Shown here: positions 40,574 through 51,549 of the stretch, one piece after another
Layout of the letters: each line of letters begins with the position of its first letter
Position numbering within the stretch: position 1 is the stretch's first letter
DNA from: Actinomyces sp. oral taxon 897
Lineage (GTDB): Bacteria; Actinomycetota; Actinomycetes; Actinomycetales; Actinomycetaceae
Reading direction: 5' to 3'
Length of the DNA: 64,000 nt
Assembly (NCBI RefSeq): GCF_002999235.1
Contig: NZ_CP027236.1
Location: 3,180,018-3,244,017, forward strand
Made by a program: the position numbers and the translations under genes
The notes under the pieces: generated by a model
Told to the model about the DNA's origin: nothing
The model's database searches: none
What the model saw: only the letters and a program-made list of their open reading frames with translations

Positions 40574-41725
40574 ATGGCATTCACACTTCCTGACGACCTC
40601 GCCCCCGAGATCTACCCTCTGGCCTGGCTGGTGGGTACCTGGCGTGGCTACGGCATCCTCACCTACGGGCAGGACGTCCCCGAGCAGGCCGTCTACCAGG
40701 AGATGACCTTCGACCACGACGGCGGCCCCTACCTGCGCCAGACCACCACCATCTGGACCGTGGACGCCACCCGCAGCCGCGACCTCGACTTTGAGACGCC
40801 CGGCCTGCAGGGCGCCTGCCTGCTGGCCCCCGCCCAGATCTGGTCGACCGAGACCACCTACTGGCGCGCGGTCGGCCAGGAACAGCCCGCGGCCGCGCAG
40901 GGGGAGGAGGAGCGCCCTGCCCCGGCGCAGGGCGCCGCGCTCCCCGCCGACGGCCCCAGGCCAGCCGCGCCAGGCAAGCCTACCGAGCCCGCTGCGCCCA
41001 CCGGGAGCACCATGTCAGCTGCACCCGCTGAGCCCACCGTGCCCACTGGGCCCGCCGGGAGCGTTGAGACCACTGAGCCAGCCGGGACCACCGTGCCTGC
41101 CAAACCCGTCGGGCCTACTGAGAGCGCCGAGCCTGCCGGGAGCACCCGGACCCCGGGACCCGCCGATAGCGATGACGCACCTGAGGGCACCCGTACCGGC
41201 CCCCTGATCCCCGTGACCGCCCTGGAGCTGGTCTCAGCCGACCCCGCCGGGCACGTGGCCGTCTGGGAGGGCTGGATCCGGGGCCCGCGGGCCCAGGTGG
41301 GCACCCAGGCCGTGGGACGCACCCGCACCAGCGCCCCGGTGACCGAGATGACCCGTATGTTCGGCCTGGTGGGCGGCGACCTCATGTGGACCCAGGACAT
41401 GGCCGCCTTCGGCGTCCAGGAGCTGCGGACCTACGCCTCCGGGCGTCTGGGCCGCGTGGAGGACCCCGAGGACCCCGCCACCCGTCCCGGCTCCGCCCTG
41501 CCGCCCCTCCCGGCCACCGCTCCCGGGGCCTCCGCCCCCGACGCCTCTGGGACCAGGACCTCTGGGACCGGGGCCAGCAGGCCCCTGTCGGCCGACGCCG
41601 TGGCGGGCCCGACCGAGGGAGGGGACGCCAGCGCCCCGTCTGCCACTCCCACCACCCCGGCTGGTACCCCGACCAAGGCCCCCGACGCCCAGGCTGGTGC
41701 CCCCGAAGCCCCGGCCGCCAGGTAA
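40574..41725 (+). CDS. FABP-like / nitrobindin (THAP4-type heme-binding) family protein with insertions
   Basis: A 383-residue protein; the usual family length is about 160-200. The beta-barrel signature GTWRGYG (residues 22-28) is clear, followed by YQEMTFDHDGGPYLR. The domain resumes after an inserted Ala/Pro/Thr/Gly-rich segment (about residues 100-205) with ALELVSADPAGHVAVWEGWI and closes with DLMWTQDMAAFGVQELRTY. A further low-complexity tail follows. In nitrobindins a C-terminal His binds heme iron; here the corresponding position appears to be Tyr (LRTYASGRL). ATG 40574 lies six bases after TAGGCT, suggesting a leaderless mRNA. It is 11 bp upstream of ygfZ and is probably co-transcribed with it. 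Confidence 0.8.
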   Translation: MAFTLPDDLAPEIYPLAWLVGTWRGYGILTYGQDVPEQAVYQEMTFDHDGGPYLRQTTTIWTVDATRSRDLDFETPGLQGACLLAPAQIWSTETTYWRAVGQEQPAAAQGEEERPAPAQGAALPADGPRPAAPGKPTEPAAPTGSTMSAAPAEPTVPTGPAGSVETTEPAGTTVPAKPVGPTESAEPAGSTRTPGPADSDDAPEGTRTGPLIPVTALELVSADPAGHVAVWEGWIRGPRAQVGTQAVGRTRTSAPVTEMTRMFGLVGGDLMWTQDMAAFGVQELRTYASGRLGRVEDPEDPATRPGSALPPLPATAPGASAPDASGTRTSGTGASRPLSADAVAGPTEGGDASAPSATPTTPAGTPTKAPDAQAGAPEAPAAR

Positions 41726-41736
41726 GGAGCCGCCTC

Positions 41737-42924
41737 ATGCACCCCTCACCGCTGCTGGAGCGCGCCGACGCCGTCGCCGGCGCCCCGCAGGACGTGGACG
41801 CCACCGTCCCCGCCCACTACGGCTCACCCCTGCCCGAGCAGGCCGCCCTGGTGGCGGGCCTGGCCCTCAGCGCCCTGGCCCGCGACGTCGTCGCCGTCAC
41901 CGGCCCGGACCGCCTCAGCTGGCTGACCACCCTGTCCAGCCAGGTCCTGACCCACCTGGCCCCCGGTGACGGGGGCGTGGAGACCCTGCTCATGGACGCC
42001 CAGGGCCATATCACCCACGCCCTGGCCGCCCTGGACGACGGCCAGGTCCTCTGGCTGGTCACGGAGGCGGGCGCCGGCCCCGCGCTCGCGGACTTCCTGG
42101 ACTCCATGCGCTTTATGCTGCGCGTGGAGGCCACCGACCGCCCCGACGTCCAGGTCCTGGGGGCCATGGGCCAGGGGCTGGAGGCCCTGGAGGAGGCGGC
42201 CCGCTCGGTGAACCTGCCCGACCCGCACGCCGGGACGGCCCTGGTCGGCACCTGGCGCGACCCGTGGCCCGGCGTCGTGGAGGGCGGGACGAGCTACGAC
42301 CTGGGGCGTACGCGCCCGCACCCGGGCCAGGACTACCGCGCGGGGATGGTCCTGGTGCCCCGCGACGCCGTCACCCAGGTGGCTGAGGCGTTCCTGGGCG
42401 AGGAGGCCCCGGACGGGCGGCGTCTGGCCGGGGCCCTGGCCTGGGAGGCGCTGCGGGTGGAGGCCGGGCGGCCGCGGGCGGCCCGGGAGGTGGACGCGCG
42501 CACCATCGCCCACGAGCTGGACTGGCTGCGCACCGCCGTGCACCTGAACAAGGGCTGCTACCCCGGGCAGGAGACGATCGCGCGCACCCTCAACCTGGGG
42601 CGGCCGCCGCGTCGGCTGACCATCCTTCAGCTCGACGGGCTGGGTGGCCGGGCGCCCGTCCCCGGTGCCGTCGTGCGCCTGGGGGAGCGGGCGGTCGGGA
42701 CGGTCACCAGCGTGGTACGCCACCACGAGTGCGGGCCGATGGCCCTGGCGCTGCTGCGCCGGGGGGTGCCGTCCGACGCCGCCCTGAGCGTGGACCTGGA
42801 GGAGCTCGAGGCCGGGGGCGGCCCGGCGCGTGTGGACGCCACCCAGGAGATCCTGGTCGCCCCTGAGGGCCGGGCCCAGGCGAGCCCCGCCCAGCGTCCC
42901 GGCGCCGAGCTGCGTAGGCGCTGA
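41737..42924 (+). CDS. ygfZ: YgfZ/GcvT family folate-binding protein
   Basis: A 395-residue protein of the YgfZ family, which binds tetrahydrofolate and helps maintain or repair certain Fe-S enzymes. The hallmark motif is NKGCYPGQETIAR (KGC-Y-x-GQE, Cys about residue 273). The N-terminal GcvT-like fold has DRLSWLTTLSSQVL and MDAQGHI. ATG 41737 follows AAGGAG with seven-base spacing; the open frame extends upstream without good starts. The neighbouring FABP-like gene is commonly found beside ygfZ in actinobacteria, consistent with a shared heme or Fe-S theme. Confidence 0.93.
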   Translation: MHPSPLLERADAVAGAPQDVDATVPAHYGSPLPEQAALVAGLALSALARDVVAVTGPDRLSWLTTLSSQVLTHLAPGDGGVETLLMDAQGHITHALAALDDGQVLWLVTEAGAGPALADFLDSMRFMLRVEATDRPDVQVLGAMGQGLEALEEAARSVNLPDPHAGTALVGTWRDPWPGVVEGGTSYDLGRTRPHPGQDYRAGMVLVPRDAVTQVAEAFLGEEAPDGRRLAGALAWEALRVEAGRPRAAREVDARTIAHELDWLRTAVHLNKGCYPGQETIARTLNLGRPPRRLTILQLDGLGGRAPVPGAVVRLGERAVGTVTSVVRHHECGPMALALLRRGVPSDAALSVDLEELEAGGGPARVDATQEILVAPEGRAQASPAQRPGAELRRR

Positions 42925-42967
42925 GGGCACAGGCTGCTCCCAGGTGCCTTGGCTAGGCTCACGGGCC

Positions 42968-43381
42968 GTGACCGTACTCGCTCTTATCGCCACCTACGCC
43001 ACCTACGTCGTGGTCTGGTCCTGGTACGCCGCCCAGCTCGTCAGCGTCCTGCTGGGGCTGTGGGCCCTCCTGGACGCCGCCGTCCGCCCGGCCGACCACT
43101 TCATTGCCGCCGGCAGGCGCACCAAGGGCTTCTGGCTCGGTGTCACCGGCGCGGCCACCGCCGTCCTGGTCCTGACCGGCAACCTCCTCGACCCCGGGGC
43201 CGCCGTGGGCGGCTTCGGCATGCTGGGCCTGCTGGGCGTGACCGCCGCCGCCGTCTACCTGACCGACGTGCGCCCCGCCCTGAACGTCTACAGGCCGGTC
43301 CGGGTCCGCTCCCGTCTGCGGGTGGTCCGCGGCACCACCCAGTCCCGGCCGCGACGTCGCCGCGACTGGGGCAGGCACTAG
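42968..43381 (+). CDS. DUF2516 family membrane protein
   Basis: A 137-residue protein with three likely membrane helices ([54 protein letters not shown]) and the family pattern [21 protein letters not shown]. The C-terminus is highly basic ([11 protein letters not shown]). GTG 42968 lies eight bases after TAGGCT (42954-42959), so the mRNA may be leaderless. Its stop overlaps the dtd start by one base (TAGTG), so they form an operon. The function is unknown. Confidence 0.75.
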   Translation: MTVLALIATYATYVVVWSWYAAQLVSVLLGLWALLDAAVRPADHFIAAGRRTKGFWLGVTGAATAVLVLTGNLLDPGAAVGGFGMLGLLGVTAAAVYLTDVRPALNVYRPVRVRSRLRVVRGTTQSRPRRRRDWGRH

Positions 43382-43839
43382 TGCGCGCCGTCCTCCAGCG
43401 GGTCAACCACGCGGCCGTGCGTGTCCACCAGGACGGGGCGGACACGGTGGTCGGGCGGATTACGCGCCCGGGCCTGCTGGCGCTGGTGGGGGTCACCCAC
43501 ACCGACGGTGTCGCGCAGGCGGCCAGGATCGCCCGCAAGATCGCTGAGCTGCGCCTCCTTGAGGGGGACGACGCCTCCGGTCCTGAGAGGTCCGTCACCG
43601 ACCTGGGGGCGCCGGTGCTGGTGGTCTCCCAGTTCACCCTCTACGCCGACGTGCGCAAGGGGCGGCGGCCGTCGTGGAACGGGGCGGCCCCCGGCCCGGT
43701 GGCCCAGCCCCTGGTGGACGCCGTGGTGGCGGACCTGCGGGCGCGCGGCCTGGAGGTGGCCACCGGGAGGTTCGGGGCCCGTATGCGGATCGACATGGAG
43801 GCTGACGGGCCGGTCACCGTCCTGGTGGAGGCCGACTAG
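43381..43839 (+). CDS. dtd: D-aminoacyl-tRNA deacylase
   Basis: A 152-residue enzyme that hydrolyses D-aminoacyl-tRNAs (and glycyl-tRNA-Ala) to prevent D-amino acids entering protein. It begins [15 protein letters not shown]. The family motif SQFTLYAD is present (about residues 80-87), as is the cross-subunit Gly-cisPro motif in [10 protein letters not shown] near the C-terminus. The length is typical. GTG 43381 shares its G with the TAG stop of the DUF2516 gene, so translation is coupled. Confidence 0.96.
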   Translation: MRAVLQRVNHAAVRVHQDGADTVVGRITRPGLLALVGVTHTDGVAQAARIARKIAELRLLEGDDASGPERSVTDLGAPVLVVSQFTLYADVRKGRRPSWNGAAPGPVAQPLVDAVVADLRARGLEVATGRFGARMRIDMEADGPVTVLVEAD

Positions 43840-44020
43840 CCCCGGCAGTGGGGCCCCACCTGGGTACCTACGCCCGTAGGCGGGCTGGCGCACCAGGGCA
43901 GGGGCGCCCGGGGGTACCCTGCCGCCGCAGAGTACAGTCCGGTCAGGTCGGTGGCGCCCGGGCCCCCGCCTGGGGGTACCCTCGGGGAAGGGGAAGCACG
44001 AGAGAGCTGAGGGCAGGCAA

Positions 44021-44638
44021 ATGGGTATTGAGGCGGTACTCGGGGACATTACGCTCCAGGAGGTCGACGCGGTCGTCAACGCCGCCAACTCCTCCCTGCT
44101 GGGCGGGGGAGGTGTGGACGGGGCCATCCACCGGGCCGCGGGGCCGCGGCTGCTGGAGGCCTGCCGCTCCCTGCGCGCCACGAGGCTGCCCGACGGCCTG
44201 CCCGTGGGCCAGGCCGTGGCCACCCCCGGCTTCGACCTGCCCGCCACCTGGGTCATCCACACCGTGGGCCCCAACCGGTACGCCGGGCAGAGCGACCCGG
44301 CCCTGCTGCGCTCGGCCTTTGACACCAGCCTGGAGACGGCCCAGGGGCTGGGGTGCTCCAGCGTGGCCCTGCCTGCCGTGTCGGCTGGCGCCTACGGCTG
44401 GGACGCCGAGGTGGTGGCCCGCACCGCCGTGGCCAGCGCCCGCGCCCACCTGGGTGGCCCCGGCGCACACGTCAGCCCCGGTGCACACGCTGACTCCGGT
44501 GCACACGCCGGCTCCGACCCGGACCGCGCCCTTGGCACCGGCCAGGAGGGCCCGCTGCGCCTCATCCGCTTTGTGCTGTTCTCCCCGGCCCTGCTGCGGG
44601 CCTTTGAGCGGGCCCTGGGGGACCCGGGCGGGCGGTAG
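44021..44638 (+). CDS. Macrodomain protein (ADP-ribose-binding, O-acetyl-ADP-ribose deacetylase type)
   Basis: A 205-residue single macrodomain. The ADP-ribose-binding motifs GDIT (residues 8-11), VVNAANSSLLGGGGVDGAIH and PAVSAGAYGW are all present. By family it removes ADP-ribose from proteins or hydrolyses O-acetyl-ADP-ribose. A short repeat-like insertion (HVSPGAHADSGAHAGS) lies between the last two conserved elements. ATG 44021 has a weak AGGGCAGG-type ribosome site. It is convergent with the PadR-linked membrane gene, and no ADP-ribosyltransferase is adjacent. Confidence 0.92.
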   Translation: MGIEAVLGDITLQEVDAVVNAANSSLLGGGGVDGAIHRAAGPRLLEACRSLRATRLPDGLPVGQAVATPGFDLPATWVIHTVGPNRYAGQSDPALLRSAFDTSLETAQGLGCSSVALPAVSAGAYGWDAEVVARTAVASARAHLGGPGAHVSPGAHADSGAHAGSDPDRALGTGQEGPLRLIRFVLFSPALLRAFERALGDPGGR

Positions 44639-44833
44639 GGCTCAACGCGCCCAGGGGAGGAGACGTACAGCCGGGGCCCCCGGGCGGGCTGCCAGCCAGC
44701 CGGGGTGGGTCCCCGACACCCGTCCGGGCGTTCTCACCCAGGACGTCGTGCCCCTGAGCGCAAGTGGGTCCTCGGCAACCCGGGCGTCCTGTGTCCCCGT
44801 GTCCCCGCGGCGGGGGCAGACGGGCCCCGGGCA

Positions 44834-44858
44834 GCCCGGTGCCTGACACGCACCGGGC
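44834..44858. terminator. Hairpin between macrodomain gene and the convergent membrane gene
   Basis: GCCCGGTGC (44834-44842) pairs perfectly with GCACCGGGC (44850-44858) over a 7-base loop, 15 bp from the end of the convergent gene. It is a likely bidirectional terminator without a T run. Confidence 0.5.
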
Positions 44859-44872
44859 GCCCCGGGCCGGCG

Positions 44873-46015
44873 CTACCTCCAGTCCCTCCTCTGACGGCGG
44901 TAGTAGCTGCCGCTGCCCCCGGAGACGAGGGAGACCAGGGCCGCGACCGCGCCGAAGAGCACGCCGGCGACCGGCCAGATGATCCAGCAGATGTCCCAGT
45001 ACCCCAGGAACCCCCAGACCAGGAAGACCGCCGTGACCAGGGGCCAGTAGACGGCGGCGACGGCTCCGACCAGGGCGTTGGACCTGCCCGCGGTGGTGGT
45101 CGGCTGCCCCTCCTCGGTGAGGGTCTCGTAGGTGGAGGAGGCCCAGGAGACCGGCAGGAGGACCAGCAGGCCGGTCGCGACGAAGGCGAGGGTCAGGCAG
45201 ACGCCGACGGCGAGGTAGATGCTGTGGTCGTACCGGCTGCCCAGGACGGCCGCGACCACGGTGGGGACCGGTGAGAGCATGAACAGCCCGACGGCGACCA
45301 TGAGGGCCCGGGACCGGGGGCCCTCGTTGTCCGCCCGCAGGCGTGAGGCCCAGGCGGAGACCTCCTGGCTCTGCGTGAAGCGACCGTCGATCAGGTGCTC
45401 CAGGCCCAGGCCCACGAAGGCCTGGCGGCGACGCAGCAGGAGGAGGACGCCGACGATAATGCCCAGGAGGGTCAGGACCAGACCGACCAGGCTGGTCACG
45501 TCGTCGGCCGGCCCGGCGTGGTCGTCGGCCAGGCTGGCCAGGAGGATCAGGGGGCAGGGGGACATAATGATTACGGCCACCCCCCAGGCCAGCAGGCGGC
45601 TGGTGGACCGGCGGGCCTGGGCCAGGGCCTGGGCCTCGGACAGGGTGACCACGGGGTAGCCGCCGGGGTCCGCGGGCGCCCCCTGCGGCACACCCAGCGC
45701 CCCTTGCGGCACGCCCGGCGCCCCTGCACCGGGTACGGATCCCGCACCGGGCACGGACCCCGGTACGGCCCCCGCACCACCGGCCTGGGCCGAGCGCAGG
45801 TCGGGCAGGATACCCAGGGTGGGGGCGAGCTCCTCGAGGTTGCCGAAGTCGGTGATCACCTGGCCGACGGCCTCGTTGTGGGTCCTGCCCCGGCTGATGG
45901 CGTCAGAGTAGGCGTCCTCCATCATGGTGCGGAGCTCGGCCTTGGCCTCCAGGAGACGTGGGGTGGCGGGGTAGGGGGCGAACATGGCGTCGAGGAAGGT
46001 GTCTATGGCATCCAT
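44873..46015 (-). CDS. PadR-linked membrane protein with HAAS/DUF1700-like N-terminus
   Basis: A 380-residue protein. The N-terminal ~75 residues (MDAIDTFLDAMFAPYPAT, LEAKAELRTMMEDAYSDAISRG, AVGQVITDFGNLEELAPTLG) look like the helical HAAS-type domain that PadR-controlled membrane proteins carry. A Gly/Ala/Pro linker follows, then about seven membrane helices. The start codon overlaps the PadR stop (TGATG), so the two are one transcription unit. HAAS proteins are thought to act with their PadR repressor in envelope or antimicrobial stress sensing; the ligand is unknown here. Confidence 0.75.
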   Translation of the reverse strand: MDAIDTFLDAMFAPYPATPRLLEAKAELRTMMEDAYSDAISRGRTHNEAVGQVITDFGNLEELAPTLGILPDLRSAQAGGAGAVPGSVPGAGSVPGAGAPGVPQGALGVPQGAPADPGGYPVVTLSEAQALAQARRSTSRLLAWGVAVIIMSPCPLILLASLADDHAGPADDVTSLVGLVLTLLGIIVGVLLLLRRRQAFVGLGLEHLIDGRFTQSQEVSAWASRLRADNEGPRSRALMVAVGLFMLSPVPTVVAAVLGSRYDHSIYLAVGVCLTLAFVATGLLVLLPVSWASSTYETLTEEGQPTTTAGRSNALVGAVAAVYWPLVTAVFLVWGFLGYWDICWIIWPVAGVLFGAVAALVSLVSGGSGSYYRRQRRDWR

Positions 46016-46344
46016 CAGTGGTGTCCTTGCGCGAATCTGTCGATAAGGGTCTTGGTGGCCTCCCACTCGGCGAGCTTGTCCGCCAGGTAGGCGGCGCCTG
46101 CGTCGGTGAGGCGGTAGTAGGTGCGGGGCTTGCCGGAGGCGGAGACGCTGGCGTAGGAGGACGTCAGCCCGGCGGCCTCCAGGCGCTTGAGCGCGGAGTA
46201 GAGGGTGGTCTGCTTCATGGTGTACTCGCCTGCTGAGACCCCGGTAATGGTCCTGGCGAGCTCGTAGGCGTAGGAGGGGCGGCGGCGTAGGAGGGTCAGC
46301 ACAATGAGGTCGATGTAGCCGCGGATGGCGTCGGCGCTGATCAC
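46015..46344 (-). CDS. PadR family transcriptional regulator
   Basis: A 109-residue winged-helix repressor. The signatures are LIVLTLLRRRPSYAYELART, KQTTLYSALKRLEAAGLT and SGKPRTYYRLTDAGAAYL. A C-terminal helix supports dimerisation. GTG 46344 follows GGAAGGAG at good spacing. Upstream at 46390-46414 is a near-ideal palindrome that is presumably its own operator. It is coupled to the downstream membrane protein, the typical PadR arrangement. Confidence 0.93.
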   Translation of the reverse strand: MISADAIRGYIDLIVLTLLRRRPSYAYELARTITGVSAGEYTMKQTTLYSALKRLEAAGLTSSYASVSASGKPRTYYRLTDAGAAYLADKLAEWEATKTLIDRFAQGHH

Positions 46345-46389
46345 CGCGGGCTCCTTCCGGGTGGTGGTCGGGCTCGTGTCATGGTAGCA

Positions 46390-46414
46390 ACGTACTACGT
46401 TACACGTAGTACGT
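46390..46414. promoter_or_regulatory. Palindromic PadR operator
   Basis: ACGTACTACGT, then TAC, then ACGTAGTACGT form a perfect 11-bp inverted repeat with a 3-base centre, 46 bp upstream of the padR start. It is AT-richer than its surroundings and probably overlaps the promoter, giving autorepression. Confidence 0.75.
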
Positions 46415-46555
46415 CTAACGAATGCCGCCGTGTCCTGACGGCGGGGAGACCGCGTGGTCACAGGGGCACGGGTGTGCCGTACAGGAGGGCTGTGGTGCGG
46501 CCCCGGCGAGGCGGTGGAGCCGCGTGCCGGGCCCATGGGCCTACGTCGCCCCTAC

Positions 46556-46846
46556 TCAGCGGGGGCGGGCGGCGTACTCAAGCACCGTCACGCCGTCCTC
46601 GTAGGTCTCAAACCAGTCGGTGGTGGCGCCGACGAGGTTGCGGACCCTGCCCCAGCGGGTGAGGGAGCGGTAGACGAGGTCGAGGACGGCGCGCACGTGG
46701 TCGGCGACGTACACCTCCCCGACGCCCGGGGGGACCACCAGGCCCTGGCGCTCCAGGTGCTCCTGGCCGCTCCCGATCGCGCCCGCGCCCTGGTGGAGCC
46801 GGCCTGGGTACTCGCGCCCGGTGGAGCTGGCCTCACGGAGCCGGCC
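46556..46846 (-). pseudogene. Open fragment lacking a start, possible gene remnant
   Basis: An uninterrupted 96-codon minus-strand frame ending in a stop at 46556, with protein-like composition (EVYVADHVRAVLDLVYRSL, then VGATTDWFETYEDGVTVLEY). It is closed upstream by a stop at 46847-46849, and the only internal start is GTG 46738 (60 residues) without a good ribosome site. I do not recognise the family. It may be the C-terminal remnant of a decayed gene, or a real 60-residue protein. Confidence 0.35.
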
Positions 46847-46911
46847 TCAAGGGCGTCTGCCCCGGGCCGGAGGACGGGGAGCCTCCTTGAGCCCGGGTGG
46901 CTCAAGGCTGG

Positions 46912-46929
46912 AACACGCCTACCGCGAAC
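46912..46929. promoter_or_regulatory. Probable ClgR-type operator upstream of clpC
   Basis: AACACGCCTACCGCGAAC matches 17 of 18 positions of the actinobacterial ClgR consensus as I recall it (WNNWCGCYNANRGCGWWS). It lies 150 bp upstream of clpC, a known ClgR target in corynebacteria and streptomycetes. No clgR gene is in the window. Confidence 0.5.
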
Positions 46930-47081
46930 AGCGACATGAGCCTGCAATCCACGTGGTTAGCCTTGTCAGCGCATGCAGCGCGTCGCCACCGTGGTGACGT
47001 CCCGGACCACGTCCGGCTCCGCCGTCGTCCCTGTCCCTGGCGATGAGACCCCAAACCGCATGCGCCGAGGAGAAACTACCG

Positions 47082-49625
<2,544 letters not shown>

Positions 49626-49640
49626 GCGCGCTGGCACTCG

Positions 49641-49677
49641 CGGCGGCCGATGACGGGGGGTCCGTCACCGGCCGCCG
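49641..49677. terminator. Terminator hairpin after clpC (duplicated at 52495-52531)
   Basis: CGGCGGCCG-A-TGACGG and CCGTCA-C-CGGCCGCCG form a 15-bp stem with one mismatch around a short loop. It lies between the clpC stop and the convergent TPM gene, and an identical hairpin occurs in the second copy of the duplication. Confidence 0.65.
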
Positions 49678-49682
49678 TCGTC

Positions 49683-49839
49683 TCAGAAGCTGCCCCCGCC
49701 CCCGCCGTGGGTGGCGCCCGAGGAGGAGGTGTGCGTCGAGGAGTCGCTGGAGGAGGAAGAGGAGGAGCTGGACTCCCGCTTGGTGCGGGTGACGTACTTG
49801 GTAACGAAGCGGTCCTGTCTGCTGGTGATCGCCAGGGAG
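49683..49839 (-). pseudogene. C-terminal fragment of the TPM-domain gene
   Basis: It encodes the last ~52 residues of the TPM protein (SLAITSRQDRFVTKYV to GGGGGSF) without the rest of the gene. It is the orphaned end inside the left copy of the 473-bp duplication. The frame runs on into unrelated sequence upstream (49840-49895). Confidence 0.9.
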
Positions 49840-50108
49840 CCGGGGTCGGACGCACGACGACGACTCTTCGGATTTGAAAGTGCACCACGACACATACCGT
49901 GGAATAATCGGATCGTGCGCCTGAACCGAGCTCAGATCGACCCGATGTGGGACTAAAGACATGTCAAACGTCAGCCATGTTGGGTGGATCATTGCCTTGC
50001 CACCCCCTGAGACTCCCCGCCGTCCCGCACAGCGCTCTCTCGGACGGGAGGCACGGCATCCGCTTCGGATGGCGCCGACAACCGCAGGACCCAGGACAAG
50101 GACGACCT
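49840..50108 (+). other. Leader/promoter region of the inserted transporter gene
   Basis: A non-coding stretch of lower GC than clpC, starting exactly at the duplication boundary. TTGAAA (49874-49879) is followed at irregular spacing by TACCGT and AATAAT, so a promoter is likely but not precisely placed. No hairpin operator was noticed. Confidence 0.4.
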
Positions 50109-51521
50109 ATGGCACAGACCTCCCAGAACGGCGCGGTGGATCTCGCGCACAAGCCCATGATGAGTACGGGCCGGATCCTGCTGATGAACGTCGGCTTCTT
50201 CGGCATCCAGTACTCCTTCGGCATGCAGCAGAACGCCATGTCGCCCATCTACCAGTTCCTCGGGGCCTCGGCCGACGAGATCCCCATCCTCAACCTGGCC
50301 GGGCCCGTCACCGGCCTGCTCATCCAGCCCCTCATCGGGGCGCTGTCGGACCGGACCTGGAGCGACAAGTGGGGCCGCCGTAAGCCCTTCTTCCTCATCG
50401 GCGCCATCGGCTGCTCCATCTTCCTGTTCCTCATGCCCTTCGTGACCGCCGTGTGGATGGCGGTCCTGTGCCTGTGGCTGCTCGACGCCTCGAACAACAC
50501 GGCCATGGAGCCCTACCGCGCCTTCATCGCCGACCTCCTGCCCGACAAGCAGCTCGCCAAGGGCTTCCTCGCCCAGTCCCTGTTCATCGGCGCCGGCTCG
50601 GCCCTGGCCGCCGGCACGCTGGCGGTTCTGGAGAAGATCCTCAGGGGCGCCACCGCCGCGGGCATCCCCTACTGGGTGTTCGGGGCCTTCATGGTGGGCT
50701 CGGTGTGCTCCATCGGCTCCGTGCTCATCTCGGTGCTCTCCACCAAGGAGCTGCCGCCCACGCCGGAGGAGCGCGCCGAGCTCGAGCGCAAGAAGAGGGA
50801 GGAGGGCCCCTTCGGCTTCGTCAAGGACGTCGGCGTCGCCATTGTCGAGATGCCCCGCGGCCTGAAGAAGATGGCCCTCGTCTACCTCTTCCAGTGGTAC
50901 GCCATGAACGTCTTCTGGCAGTACTTCGGGCTCATGTGCGCCGTCGCCTACTTCGGCGTCGACATCAATCAGAAGGGCTACGCCGAGACCGATGCCTTCA
51001 GTGACGCCTCGAGCTTCGCCGCCGGCCTCATGGTCGTCTACTACATCGCCTGCACGATCGTGGCCCTCTTCCTGGCGCGGCTGGCCAACAAGGTCGGCCC
51101 CAAGCACGTCCACACCGCGGCCCTCTTCCTGGCCGCCATCTGCCTCTACCTGCTGACCCGCATCGGCAGTGCCGACAACACGACGGTCCTCTGCCTGCCG
51201 ATGATCGGCATTGGTGTGGCCTGGGCCTCAATCGTGGGCGTACCCTACGTTATGGCCACCGAGATGATCCGCAAGGAGCGCCGGGGCGTCTACATGGGCG
51301 TCATCAACATGATGATCGTCATCCCACAGCTCCTTCAGACCCTCACCTTCGGCTTCATCTACAAGAACCTGCTCGGCAACCACCCTGTCAACGCCCTGCT
51401 CTTCGTCGCGGTCTTCCTCGTCATCGCCGGCCTGCTCATCGAGTGGATCGACACCGACAAGGACGCCGACCCGAGGGTGCGCGCCGCCGCTGTGGCTACC
51501 ACCGAGACCGCCGTCGCCTGA
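50109..51521 (+). CDS. MFS sugar transporter (GPH/SLC45, sucrose or maltose type)
   Basis: A 470-residue integral membrane protein with about twelve helices. The features match the sucrose/maltose:cation symporter branch: MNVGFFGIQYSFGMQQNAMS in helix 1, PLIGALSDRTWSDKWGRRKP (the RxGRRxP loop), DASNNTAMEPYRAFIADLLP in helix 4-5, and VPYVMATEMIRKERRGVYMG in the second half. ATG 50109 follows AAGGAC. It sits with a universal stress gene inside a segment flanked by the 473-bp duplication. Its codon choice leans to ATC/CTC/GTC more than neighbouring genes, which favours arrival by transfer. The substrate is predicted from family only. Confidence 0.88.
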   Translation: MAQTSQNGAVDLAHKPMMSTGRILLMNVGFFGIQYSFGMQQNAMSPIYQFLGASADEIPILNLAGPVTGLLIQPLIGALSDRTWSDKWGRRKPFFLIGAIGCSIFLFLMPFVTAVWMAVLCLWLLDASNNTAMEPYRAFIADLLPDKQLAKGFLAQSLFIGAGSALAAGTLAVLEKILRGATAAGIPYWVFGAFMVGSVCSIGSVLISVLSTKELPPTPEERAELERKKREEGPFGFVKDVGVAIVEMPRGLKKMALVYLFQWYAMNVFWQYFGLMCAVAYFGVDINQKGYAETDAFSDASSFAAGLMVVYYIACTIVALFLARLANKVGPKHVHTAALFLAAICLYLLTRIGSADNTTVLCLPMIGIGVAWASIVGVPYVMATEMIRKERRGVYMGVINMMIVIPQLLQTLTFGFIYKNLLGNHPVNALLFVAVFLVIAGLLIEWIDTDKDADPRVRAAAVATTETAVA

Positions 51522-51549
51522 CCGGACGCCACACGAAAGGATGACATCC

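Noticed and set aside
43900..44000. Repeated GCGCCCGGGGGTACCCT-like segments before the macrodomain gene
   Set aside because: Only two imperfect copies in very GC-rich DNA; not distinguishable from chance without a statistical test.
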